A stretch of DNA of 64,000 bases from the NCBI RefSeq assembly GCF_015832195.1, contig NC_052018.1, forward strand, positions 38,011,052 through 38,075,051, in the 5' to 3' direction. Under the pieces are notes generated by a model. That model did not search any database. It saw nothing but the letters and a program-made list of their open reading frames with translations, and was not told the origin of the DNA. This stretch comes from Motacilla alba alba (Eukaryota > Chordata > Aves > Passeriformes > Motacillidae). The translations under genes were made by a program, and so were the position numbers. Numbering within the stretch: the stretch's first letter is position 1; each line of letters opens with the position of its first letter. This document shows, piece after piece, positions 12,603 through 24,240 of the stretch.

Positions 12603-15600
12603 AACATAAATAAAACATGCACATAGAAAGGGAATCCATCTTCAGTACAGTTTTGGTTTTGCATGGTGTTTATAATGCCTATATATTCCACAATAACGCA
12701 AGGGCCTGAACACTTTTTATTGTGATTTATAACAATATAAAATATTCTCCTCTGCTGTTCTGGTTGCTGTTATTTGAAGCAACAATTCAGACAATATCAG
12801 CAATATGAATGTGAGCTGAATAAGTCTTCTGCAAAACCTCACATTAAAGAAGAATGAATTACATCTCTATTTCGGCAAGATTTCATTCTCAAATAGTTTT
12901 CACTCAAAACCTGAAAAAAGGCCTAAGTATTTAGGTTTAAATATATTAGTGACCAGTTTCTATTGCAAAACAAGGCAATGCCCCCTTAATAAAGACAGAA
13001 AGTCACAGTCAGCACTAATTAGATATACATAGGTTTAAGATCACAGATGTACAAACAGAATTGCTGATTCAGCGCCCATTTTAGTTAAAGAGATCAAAAG
13101 AATGATTTAGCAGGCTACATGTTTTCTTATAGTGCAATATGACAATGAAGCATATTTGACAAGTAGGACAGGAAAATATTTTTTAAATTTATACCTATTA
13201 ATATACAGACATTTATTGAGGGAAGTACCACTAAAATCCAGAATCAATCCAGAAAAACAAAAATCGTTGCTAAGAAGCTCTCAAAGGAAACATAAACTAT
13301 TAACTCCAGCAGTTTACATCAATGAATAGAAATGTACTGCAACATATTTTATATATACATTCATCTGTTAAATATGTAAGCATGCAGATAATTTCATTAA
13401 GAAATGAAATATCAGTATTTCAAAGGCATTTTCAAAAGGCTATACAAGGTTTCTACTTAATAACTTAAGTAAATGGGTCTCAAAATATTGCATCAATTTA
13501 GTCCATTGCATTATTTATAAAGTATTCTTTTAACAGTAAACTCCTGATATCTATATGATATGTTTTTTGTATTTTTTCCCCTTCTAAATGCTGATGAAAA
13601 TTTAAGGAGGCCTACAACAATATACATGACAGTATGTGTAGAAGAAGCAGTTTTACCTTGAGGGTTTTGCTGCTCGTTTCACTCACTTCCCAGCTGGATA
13701 CCTCATGGGTGGTTTACCTTACTGGTAATTTAGCTTCAACAGAAAAGGTCTATTTTTGTCTGCTGCACTTCAAGTTACACTTTATCTGTGACCTCAGGCT
13801 GACTCAGTAGTTACCTTTTTTCTGCAGAGCAGATGGTTCTAAATTGTTGAACATATACAACATGGCTTTACATCACTGTGTGATAAAACATAAGTGTTCC
13901 TAACACTGAAAATCAATATGGCATTCTGTGTCTACAAATGTGAAAATACTTGTATGATTTCAAGCATAAGAAGTGACTCAGGTTCTGTGTTTGTCCATGT
14001 GTGTAAGCTATCCCTTTTGCTCACATGGAATTAATGTATGTTCTGTCACTGAGGGAAAGGAGTAGCTGGTTCACATGGAGATTTACTGAGGTAAAGGAGA
14101 GCTGTACTGGCCTACCTGAGGTCATACAAGGATGCAAAAGAACATTGATAATAGTACTTCTGAAAATTATTATTAATTTTTTATTAATTATCACTTTCAG
14201 TAGTCAGAATCTGCCCAAGTGCTTTGCAGAGTTTTTAATTACATACACTAAAGAGTGTGTGTGTGTGGTGGGGATGTGTAAGGAGTATGAATTTTTGTGT
14301 GCATTTACATTTATGTTTCTTTTTAACTTACATAGGCTTTTTCTTTCACAGATCTCTAGTATATTTTGTATTACAGTTAAATCTAACCTAGGGAAACCAT
14401 ATTTTCTAGGGAAAATATACTTTGACATTTTAGTCAGGATTGTTCTTCCTGCAAGAAAAAATTTAATAATCCCCCACAAAAAAAAACCTACCAAAAACAA
14501 ATGAAGAAACAAAAAACTCTGACAACCAAACAAGAAGAAAATAATTAATGAAGTACATAGTGATAAAATTGATTTTATTAAAAATGTCAAGTAGGATCTA
14601 GGTTTGTATGAATAAAATGTATTTGTACCTTGTGCAGGATTATAGTAGTACTTATAGCCTGTAAGGAATTAAACTTTGAGGAAGACTTTATTGCCACTAA
14701 TTTTACATGAATCTTGTGAATTGTAAGAACCCAGTCGGGACATTAACATAATATATGAATGTATCCAAATGATGCTGGACAGAATTACAGGACACGTATA
14801 CTTATATCATTTCACTCTTGTACACACAGGTGGCAAGCAAGGGGTACAAATACTCTGTCTCCCAGCATACTTCTGCACTAGAAATGTGTAAATCAGATGC
14901 AAGGGGAGGAATAAAAAGTAAATAAATTAGTTCTCCAGTGCAGAACTGTGTTTCTCAAGGTCCAAGTGCACAAGGGAGGTTTAGCAGTAGTGGGCAACAA
15001 TACCAGGGTAGAACAGCATATTAATGACAAGTTTGTGATGAGTGTGAGCAGAACTTCACACTGAAGACACCGGTTGAGTAGTTTTGGTAGAGAGCAGGTA
15101 GAGGAACAAGAATGACAGTAAGGAAGAGGAGCCCCATCCTTAAGGAATTAAATTCAATATAAACAGGAAAAAAAAAAACTCAGAAAAAACAGAAGTGGTA
15201 AAAAAAATAGCAACAACAGTAAAAGATTAAATATATATCAAGTGCAGTATGATCCAACAGAACTCATCCAGCTACAAAATTACCCTTGGAATTTTTTCTT
15301 CTTGAAAAATAAAGACATTAAATTAGAACTTCTGTGACAACTTATTTGTTCTTAAAGATAAATGACCTTTCAAGACAACATCAATTTGAGCTAATCCTCA
15401 GATGAAGGCAGAATCTATTTCCAGAAGCTGTTCCCAAACTTCAGGGTAAGTGGCAATAAAACTCTGCAAAAAGAAAAAAAAAAAAAAAGAAAATAAATGT
15501 TCATACAATTTTCTTCTTAAATATAAAAAGTTACCTCTTCTGAAATACAATATAGAAGACTCTGTCCAAAACATTATGATTTTTTAAAAGGCAAACCTTG

Positions 15601-18600
15601 TTTTGCAGCTGTTTGCAAAACTCTTTGAAGCACAGGAATTTCAGAGGTACTGAAACAGCCAAGCAAACAAGCATTAAACCCTGTGAATTCAGGCCTTACT
15701 CACTCTGTGTTACTTCTTAAGGTGTAAAATAATGGACATTTTTTCTCTAAAATTTCTTCTCAGTTATGATTTTATCATTTTGCTTTTGGTCATAATATTG
15801 AACCCCTATCTTTTACTGAACCATCACTAAATTTATTAAAAATTAAGTGAACACGGCACCTGAGACAGCTCAAAAAACTTCACCCCAATATTCAGCTTTT
15901 AGTAAACATCAGAAAAAGAATGATGTTTCTTAATTTTTAATGACTTTCTACTAATTTTCTACCATTGCTGTTTTTTTTTCTTTCTCTGCCATAGCCTGTT
16001 CATTTTTTTTCCAATTAAGCCTCAAAATACAAACTTTTAAGTAGCCTATTTGGATTCACGATGTTTTGAAATCAAAGTATTGTCTATTTTTGCACAGTAA
16101 TTGATTCATTCATTAGGACATAGTGGTATATATCTGCCTTTTTAACATTAAGTTGGAATGTCACTTTTTTTTTCTACACCAAGAAATTGCTTTGGCTTTA
16201 ATATACACTTCTCACTTCTGCAGGATCCCTTATTATTCCAGTCACACACTCTTCAATTTTCTTTCTCCTGTCTAATCAGCACGATAGAGTTCAACCCCTA
16301 GCCTGCTTAGAAACCACCTGTATAGACCACAGAAAAAGTAAACATAGAAAAGTATCTTAACAAAATACTCATGCCCTCAATACTGCCAGTCACTTCAACT
16401 CAACTGGTTTGAATATCCAAATGCAGCAAAAAAAATCCCACTGGTTCTGTACAATTGTCAGTGTTTTATGTTCAATCCTCAGTATGGGCCTAAGGGAATG
16501 CATCTAAGTTTGTAGCAAAGAGTTCCATAGCACTACCTAAAAATTAGAAGTTAGGAGAAGTGTGTTTGTCAGTGATTGTAATAATGGCGAAAATGTGGAC
16601 CGAAGTTCTAATTAAAACAAAAAGAAAAAAAACAAAACCCATGGAAAGGTTTGTTTTGATTTGTTTTGTTTTGTATGAGTGGTGTGACATTTTTTAGGTA
16701 TATGCTTCATAGTGCAATATTTTATTTGGCTTTTTTTTTAGCATTTCAGCTATATCTTCCAGTATAAATACACAGTTTATGCATTTAATGAAGAAAAATC
16801 TATACAGATTGCTAAGAATAGACATAAAGTAATTGAATAGTTTTTTTCATCCCCAGAAATCTGAATTCTTTATTCAGCTCATCCATCATCTTTTTTGATA
16901 TCATCTTCTTTAATATTCCATTTGTAAAAAAATTTAAGATGTTGAAAAGTAGTCAAAGCAATGGCCAAAATTTCAATCACATTCACTTCAATTGCTTTTC
17001 TTGAGAAACTATCCAAGAGATAGTCTCACTGATGAGATTTTCATGGCACTAATTTTAAATATTTCTTTCAAAAATTCCTTCTCACATATGGCCCCTTTGT
17101 CACTGCATGATAAGACACACAAACTTAAAACAACAAATATGGCTAGGTCTCAATTATTTATATGCGCTTTAGTAGTCGATTTAAGTATTGATCTTGAAAG
17201 CATTTGTTCATGCCTGCAGCTTCTCCTTTAGGGGTAAACTAAGAATTAGAAAGATTACATGGTGGAAGCTTTCCTTGTACGAGTAAGGTGTGTGCTCCCC
17301 AACCAGGAATCCTGCATGAATAATTTTGCCAACCTTTTCACCTCTCTGAGCCTCTTTTGTTTAACCAATGTCTAGTGCAGGGATTGCCACTTGGTGCACC
17401 TGCATAAGCCTTGCAGGAATAATTCTGACATTTCTAAAGGCTTACATAAGGCAATTAATAATTTAGAATGAAGGTTAAAAGTGACAACATACCTAGTTTT
17501 ATCATTTGTTTAACTAATTCCTGTGTAAGAGGAATTGCTTAGGCTGATTAAAAACCAGAAGCCATGTGATCTCTTTTCCTAAGAGAGTACTCAGATTGAC
17601 TTACTAATTGTATTCATTGTTTTGAATATCCTTCATGTGCCTTTCTATGCCCCTCTTTTAACAAAAACATTTCAAAATTTTGGTCACTTTTACAACTAAT
17701 AACTTCAATCATGGAATATTTTTATATAGTTTTAGAAGAAGGATGCACAACAAATGTATATAAGATATAAAAATGCATCCAGACATTATTTATATTCACT
17801 GTTTGCTTGGGGTTTGAAGCTTTTTCCTTTTTATTTTAGGGGGCTTTTGGGGTTTTTTTGCACTTAGCTGAGTACTGTGAAGTTGTATTAAAGTTCACCT
17901 AAGGAGACACTGAAAGAAGAGAGAGAAAAGGCATTTAGATGGGATTTTTTTGTTGTTGTTAATCTTTTATTATTAATATTGCTTTATGTCTATACCATGG
18001 AGTAGAATCCTTTGTCACATTGTGGAGAGCAGGCTACAAAACAAAGATGGTAGGTTGTCTAGAAAGGTACATATTTTTCTAAGATAATCTTAATCTTTCC
18101 CTCTGTCTTTACTAATTACCCACATACCTGCAAAGCAGGACTGACCAGGATCAGATTTTACACCACTAGAAATAACATTTTCTGCAGAATTCCAAAGTAA
18201 AGTTGGTTTGTATCATGGATTTTTCTTCAAGCTACTAGATGGCATTTATGTCTGTCTTAGGCACTAGGTGCTCCTGTTGATATTTTCTGTGTGGCTGGAT
18301 GGGTTCAGTGAATCTCCCAGAGCCCTGCAGTTCTGTGTCCATTGAGGGAGTGCTGGAAATGGAAGCTCTTCCAGACTTTTTCTGTTCTCCAGATTACCCC
18401 AGCCTTCTTCATGCTTTTCAGTAGAGGATGAGTTTAAGGGTTTTTTTAAGTTTTAGCTTCATGATAGAGCTTCTATCTTTTTCTTTCTTCTTTTTAATAT
18501 CACACTCCGCTTCAAAAATGACTGGGTACCTGCTTTTTTTATCTTCTTGATTTGCATTAAAGTAAAAGTCTTTTATATAAGGTACTCCAATAAATGTTAA

Positions 18601-18967
18601 TCCTTTAAATCCTCTATTTCACCCACCCACCCACTTAGGGCCCAATTTGCTCTGGCTTCATGCATCATTTGTTCTTAAAATCTGCAGAAGTTCCACAAAA
18701 ATGCTTAATGCAGCAAAATCTGCAAAGCTGTCAATGGAATCGTACCTATTCATTACATGTGATTTGTTTTATCTTTAATTAAGCAACACTAAAAAAGTAA
18801 ATTTTTTACCCTCCAAAGCAAAAGAGGTAGGGAATAAAAATCTTAATTAATTAAATAAATATGTCCTAGTTACAAAGCAGTCTAACACTTTAGGAGAGGT
18901 AAATGTCACATGAATTTTGTTCCACATGGATTACATATTTCAAAATATATTTTTGTATCAAAAATAG
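12603..18967. other. AT-rich region without a recognisable gene
   Basis: I find no exon or transposon in these 6.4 kb. The open frame at 14025-14504 (+, 159 codons) and its reverse-strand partner at 14204-14590 are rich in I, F, K and L, as expected from AT-rich chance frames. They contain a GT microsatellite (near 14255-14266) and resemble no family I know. There are short A or T runs near 15170, 15477 and 16735. Confidence 0.55.
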
Positions 18968-19514
18968 TGTGGCCAGCAGGACTGGGACAGTGATTGTCTT
19001 TCTGTACTCGGCACTGGTGAGGCCACACCTCAACTCCTGTGTGCAGTTCCGGGATGGAGGGACAAGAGGGACATTGATGTGCTGGAGTGAGTTGAGAGAA
19101 GAGCAACAGACTTGGAGAAGGGTCTGGAGTGTAAGTCCTGTGAGGAGTGGCTGAGGGAGCTGGGAGAAAAGGAGGCATGAGGGAGACCTTCTCTGCAACT
19201 ACTTGAAAGAAGGCTGTAGCCAGGTGGGGGTTGGCCCCTTCTCTCAGGCAAGCACTGACAGGACAGGAGGAAATGGCCTCCAAGCTGCACCAGCGGAGGA
19301 TCAGCTGGACATCAGCAAAAAAGTTCTGTACTGAAATGATGTTTAAAAATTGGAATTGTCTGCCCAGGGAGATGGTGGAATCACCATCCCTGAAGCTGTT
19401 CGAGAAACAACTGGATATGGCATGTTAAGATTTAGTTGATGAGGTGGTGTTTGGTCAAAAGTTGGACTTGATGATCTCGAGGACTTTTACAACCTTCAAG
19501 ATTCTGTAATTCTA
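18968..19514 (+). mobile_element. CR1 LINE, 3' end
   Basis: A nearly continuous CR1 3' end. It runs from GGCCAGCAGGAC...GTACTCGGCACTGGTGAGGCC (last part of ORF2), through GGGTCTGGAGTGTAAGTCC, GAGGAAATGGCCTCCAAGCTGC, CAGGGAGATGGTGGAATCACC and GTTGGACTTGATGATCTCGAGG, to CAAGATTCTGTAATTCTAGA at the octamer-type tail. A block of the consensus is missing where GGGAGCTGGG is followed directly by AGAAAAGGAGGC. Overlapping open frames on both strands here (83-125 codons) are shadows of this element. Confidence 0.95.
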
Positions 19515-21144
19515 GAAATATATTATTACTTTTACCAGTCCAAACACAAAACTTTTTGAAAATATTTTGAACACCATTGTATTTCACCATGACATTTTTG
19601 ATACAGTTCCCGTGGCAGTTCATGTTGATTAATGATAATGAGAATTTAATACATTAAAATATAATTTCTGTTTAATAGAAATGCAAATATTTTTTTCAAA
19701 AATAAGAGAGAGTACCAGAAAAATTCATATGTATCAAACAACATTTTTAATATTAGAGCCTTCAGCTTGTGAAAATAGTCATTTTGCAGAAGAAACTGGG
19801 TCACAGACTGATGGGGCAAGTACCAAAATTTTGGAATACCTACACAGTGTCCTCAGTGTTTCTGGATATACTTTGCCAAATTACACTCCTCACTCCTTCA
19901 CTTGTTCTCTCATATTAAGCCAAGTATCTGCCTTTACAAAAAATACAGAACTTTGAATAACTGTTCTCTAAATTTTCTAATGCAAACACACAAAAAAGTC
20001 ATTAATATTTAAAAAAAAGGTTTTTCATTATTAGCACCTAATTGAAATGATTCTCCAGTGCATTCTATTAAAGGCAATTTGGGTCAGATTGGCATTTACC
20101 AATGTAGATTGTACTTTCAGCATTGTACCATACCCATGCTAAAATTCCTATTTTGTTCTCTAGCTTTTCATCATTTGAATTGAATAGTCCTTTTCATTTG
20201 TACAGTTTAATTTAATGATAGCATGCCCGTTACTTACTATCATAAGGTATTTATCATATTTGAGTAGAACATAATAACAGACTTTTTAAGTGGAGGTTAT
20301 GAGAAGCATTCCGACTGTCTCAGAGGTTTTATAATAATTTTCTTTTTCCTTGATGGCCTGTGCTTATTTTTATGGCCTGAAAATGTGTTTTAATTCTCTT
20401 TTACTTTCTAGGATGCGATAGTAAAGCTAGAGGTGGACCTGTAGGCAAAATTTTATATATATAAAATAAAACAGCAGCTTTAGCTTTGTGGTTTTTTAAT
20501 GAGAGGGTAGAGGAAAAAATATTTCTTTTGAGGCACTATGGGGAATTCTGACTTAACTGAAAACATTTTTTTAATCAGAGAATTGATTTTTTTTTAGGCT
20601 GGGAAAGCAAAAATTTATATATTGAAGTGGAAGAATGAGCTGAAGGTCAAGGGATAATCCGTTTGACACAGCGCATCTCAAGCTGAAAGTCAGACCCATG
20701 ATCAGTTCCACCGCCTGAAAGTTACCTCAGAGTTTTCTTCTGCTTGGTATTACTCTGCACGCTTGATGACCATTTAAACATTAATATCTTAATTTCAAAG
20801 AAGACACATATTTTTCTTCTGACACGTTCTAGGAGGTACAAGGCATGTGAATTTTCTTGCCCTAGGGCATAAAGGATTACCTGTAACTAGGAGCTCCTGG
20901 TTAGCATTCTGACTCTCTCCCTCTGGATAAAAAAGTCTATAACAATATGAAGAAAGCATAATATCTTGGTCTTTTTTTTTCCTTGGATGGCCTTCCTTAA
21001 GACTGTCAAAAACTCTTTTCTCTTGACAAGATCCCTTATACTTCCCATCACAGGGACCAGAACCAGGACAGGTCCTCAACAGGTAATCACAACCACTGCA
21101 AATTGCCCAAAGGAAGAGGCCATAAACATATCTAACCCCTTGGA
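19515..21144. other. No gene seen
   Basis: AT-rich sequence without a recognisable repeat. A reverse-strand open frame (20795-21226) starts inside the next CR1 fragment and continues through non-CR1 sequence; I recognise nothing in it. Confidence 0.5.
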
Positions 21145-21268
21145 AAAGGGTCTGGAGTGTAAGTCCTGTGAGGATTGGCTGAGGGAGCTGAGAGAAAAGG
21201 AGGCATGAGGGAGACCTTCTCTGCAACTACTTGAGAGAAGGCTGTAACCAGGTGGGGGTTGGCCCCAG
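21145..21268 (+). mobile_element. CR1 fragment, near-copy of the segment at 19110-19233
   Basis: An isolated 120-bp CR1 piece, from GGAAAAGGGTCTGGAGTG to GGTGGGGGTTGGCCCC. It shares with the copy 2 kb upstream the same internal deletion (GAGCTG-GAGAAAAGGAGGC) and differs at only about five positions by eye. It has no 3' end of its own: the sequence leaves CR1 after GGCCCC. Confidence 0.85.
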
Positions 21269-21396
21269 AATACTGATAAACACTGCTAAAGTTACTAAAA
21301 GGTATTTTGAAGATTTTTACTGTTTATATATTGAAGTCTACCTTTCATATGAGCACAATGTCTTCACTGGTGTTTTTTTCCAATAAATACTAACAG

Positions 21397-21462
21397 GAAC
21401 AAGAACAAGAACAAGAACAAGAACAAGAACAAGAACAAGAACAAGAACAAGAACAAGAACAA
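21397..21462 (+). repeat. (AACAAG)n hexanucleotide array
   Basis: Eleven near-perfect copies of a 6-bp unit read as GAACAA/AACAAG, ending in AAAAACTG. It abuts the left arm of the inverted repeat that begins at 21465. Confidence 0.95.
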
Positions 21463-21464
21463 AA

Positions 21465-21601
21465 ACTGTCACAAATTTATTTACTGAGATAATTAAGTCA
21501 ATGATTTGTCAAAAGCTCTTGTTTTCCAATCTTATAAGTGATATTGCATTCATAGAGTCCTAAAATCCTAGAATGGTTTGGATTGGAAGTGACCATTGGC
21601 A
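21465..21601 (+). repeat. Left arm of a long inverted repeat (partner 22629-22787)
   Basis: The reverse complement of this 137-bp segment matches 22629-22787, with about eight mismatches in the outer ~86 bases and one length difference of about 22 bases inside the CR1 tail. The spacer is 1027 bp. The inner part (from about 21549, running on to about 21640) is a CR1 3' end on the - strand (CCTAGAATGGTTTGGATTGG). The outer part is flanking, non-CR1 sequence (from ACTGTCACAAATTTATTTAC), so the similarity goes beyond a shared transposon family. Confidence 0.9.
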
Positions 21602-22628
21602 GGGACAATCTCACCCACTCATAGACTACTGATGGAATTCCATCTATGATCCTTTATTGTTTTCTATATAATGAACACTGAAGTTTCTTCCCATCACTTT
21701 TATTTCACTGACAGTTATAACACTTCCTCAACTGGCATGTAAGAAACTCTTTCAGACAGTGAATCATGCAAGAAAAATTCAAGTGAATTTGAGTGTGGTT
21801 TTGTTGCAGAGGGTCAGTAGAAAGAAATATTCTCAATACTGTTGCCTCATCTTGATGGAATACACCTGCAGTCCAAGTTTTCTCTTCCAAAACAATAAGA
21901 CAGCAACCAATAGTTTTAGAAATTCAAATTTATTCACTCCTGATTTTTTGTTTGAGAACAAGGGTATTGACATACAAGAATGACATAGCTGAATGATATT
22001 TAGATAAATAGCAATCCAGTGAAAGCTGCATCAAAACTGGAATGAAAAAGAAATATTTTTAAGATTTTGCTCTGTCTTTCAAAAATTATCTTGGTCATCA
22101 GCTTAAAAAAATCTACTGTTGTGATGTATCTCTGGAGCACGCATATGTTTTTTAAAATATTAGTCATCACACATTGATTAAAAGGATGATCAAGTACCAC
22201 TTACTGTTTAATACAGGTGATAGAACTTATACAGAAATTACTAAGTCTCTTGATGCCACCCTGAATATATAACTTTCAAGCTGACAAGAGCCATTTTATC
22301 TCCCAGCTTTAGCAATCTATCAATTCAAGGCTGAATTTTAACCTGGGATTCTCTTCTCATCCTCATTTTGTCATAAGCATATATTATAATGAGAAAAATT
22401 ACACTCCCAGAATGAATATTTCTCCCTCATACACCAAAGGCAGAGACTCTATAGTTTATGTGGACTAGCAGAACAGTTAGATGTCCTAGTGTCTCGGTCT
22501 TTTGAGATGTGTTTTCAAGCTCCTGGTACTACTTACCTTTTTTCCACTAGATTCAGGAAAACTGAATCCTAGCTGTGAAAAAAAAAAAAAGTCAGGGAAT
22601 CTATACTACAGCCCCATGAAATTTTCTT
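21602..22628. other. Spacer of the inverted repeat, no gene
   Basis: The first ~40 bases continue the CR1 3'-end homology (GGGACAATCTCACCCACTCATAGAC, - strand). The rest is AT-rich with no recognisable gene. Open frames of 61-74 codons on both strands have no recognisable content. Confidence 0.5.
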
Positions 22629-22787
22629 TGCCAATGGTCACTTCCTATCCAAACCATTCTAGAATTATGATTCTGTGATTCCACGATTCTATGATTCTAT
22701 GAGTGCAATATCATTTACAAGATTGGAAAAGGAGACCTTTTGAAAAATCATTGACTTAATCATCTCAGTAAATAAATTTGTGACAGT
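22629..22787 (-). repeat. Right arm of the long inverted repeat (partner 21465-21601)
   Basis: It contains a CR1 3' end on the + strand with the octamer tail (ATTCTGTGATTCCACGATTC, then TATGATTCTATGA), followed by about 85 bases of non-CR1 flank that are reverse-complementary to the flank in the left arm. Both arms share the same unusual CR1 junction GACCATTGGCA, a derived deletion. That supports one duplication event rather than two insertions. Confidence 0.9.
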
Positions 22788-23782
22788 ACTTATATCATAT
22801 AGCATATTACGATTAATTATATTATGTTTAATCTTAATAATGTGTTTGTTTTCTTCCATTTACCAAATCAATCTTCAATGTCTTTTTCTCATCTTGTCAA
22901 TTTGTCTTAAGAGTTTCAAAGTATGGACACAAGAAGCAGGCAAGCCATTATATTAACAACCTTCATCTCTCATCCTGGAAAATTGCTGTGGAGAAATGAA
23001 AGGCACGAAAAACTCCTTATTCTCTTCCTGCCTGTCTGCCATGTGGCTTGTCACTTGGACAGAACGAAGGCTGCTTGGGAGCTAGCAGGCAGTGACACCT
23101 TGGTAGAAGCCCAGTCCTCACCATCAATAATGCACGTGCTCCCGAGGACATATCCTGGACCTGACAGAACCTGGATTTACCCCCATGTAGTCATGGATAC
23201 TTACATCATACTATCTGCTCTACTATTTAATATTGTTTTCTGTTATCTAGAGCAAACTCTGTGTCCTCTCAACCCCACTCTATTTATGTTCATTCTGGTT
23301 CTCTCACTCATCACAGCAATGTCTCTTTGATAAAGAAAAGAATGGTGCCCAATACAGTGGGGTTATGGCTTGCACTAGTTGGACTGAAATTATTCTAGGT
23401 ATGAAGATTTGTCATTCATTTCCTGCAACCAGCTGTACTACTGATTATCCAGGATTTATATCAATACAGCAAAAATCAATGTGTCCTCAGCCATTACCCA
23501 AACAAGTTCCCTCTTAGTTGTTATCTTGTGATACATATCTTATTTTCATATTGGTCCTGAAGACAGAATGATCACATTATTGTTATGTATGTGACTAAAA
23601 GTTGAACAATCATTAGAGAAGAAAGCAGGCAAGGCTGTCAGACAACCATATTTGCAAAGAGCAAATCATACTCATAAATAACCAAATCTTAAGTGCATTT
23701 AAATCTTTTTAAGACAGAAAATTATATTTCTTTTCATTATTAAAGTGAACTAATATTTTTTTCCAATCTAGTGAAAAATTTC
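22788..23782. other. No gene recognised; contains an unassigned 135-codon frame
   Basis: An open frame at 22923-23330 (+) starts at an ATG and codes a protein with a hydrophobic C-terminal segment (about residues 92-134, rich in I, L, F and V). Local base composition is higher in GC than the surroundings. It has no similarity I can name, no visible promoter and no splice context. It may be chance or part of an unrecognised old transposon. Confidence 0.3.
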
Positions 23783-24240
23783 ACAAAATCACAGCATCAT
23801 TAAGGTTGGTAGGGGTGTTTGGAGATTCAGTAATCTAACTCTGCTCAAAGAAAGGTGAGCTAGCAAATGTTGCTCAAGACTATGTCCAGTTGAGTTTTGA
23901 GGATTTCTCCAAAGACTAAGATGTCACATCTTCTATACTGTAGCATTTAGCAAAAGGTAGGCTCAGCTGATTACACTGCTAGTGTGTCAGCACTGGTTTT
24001 CACACTGTCTTTTGGTCTAAAACTTCAACAGCTCAACAAGCTGTCGCAGTGTTCAACCACCCTCAAAGAAATAAAGCTGTCTTCTGATGTTTAAATGTAT
24101 TTTTTCTTTTCAAATTGACATTTCAGTTTGTGCCTGTTGCCACTTTTCCTGTCAGTGGACACCACTGGAGAGAGTTTGGTTTTGTATTTTCAGTCCCCAC
24201 TGACAGAAAGGAAACTTGTAAAACCTCTCACTATTATGTT
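23783..24240 (-). mobile_element. Old CR1 copy, reverse orientation, interrupted
   Basis: In the + direction it reads as reversed CR1: AATCACAGCATCATTAAGG, then CAAATGTTGCTCAAGACTATG and GTCCAGTTGAGTTTTGAGGA. After about 100 bases not matching CR1 (roughly 23930-24030) it resumes with GTGTTCAACCACCCTCAAAG, TTCAGTTTGTGCCTGTTGCCAC and TTTTCCTGTCAGTGGACACC. It is divergent, so its ends are approximate. The open frame at 24128-24325 is a shadow of it. Confidence 0.75.

Noticed and set aside
14025..14590. Open frames of 159 (+) and 128 (-) codons overlapping on opposite strands
   Set aside because: Composition is that of AT-rich chance frames (I, F, K, L), a GT microsatellite runs through them, and no domain is recognisable.
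18890..19290. Several overlapping frames of 83-125 codons on both strands
   Set aside because: All are shadows of the CR1 copy at 18968-19514.
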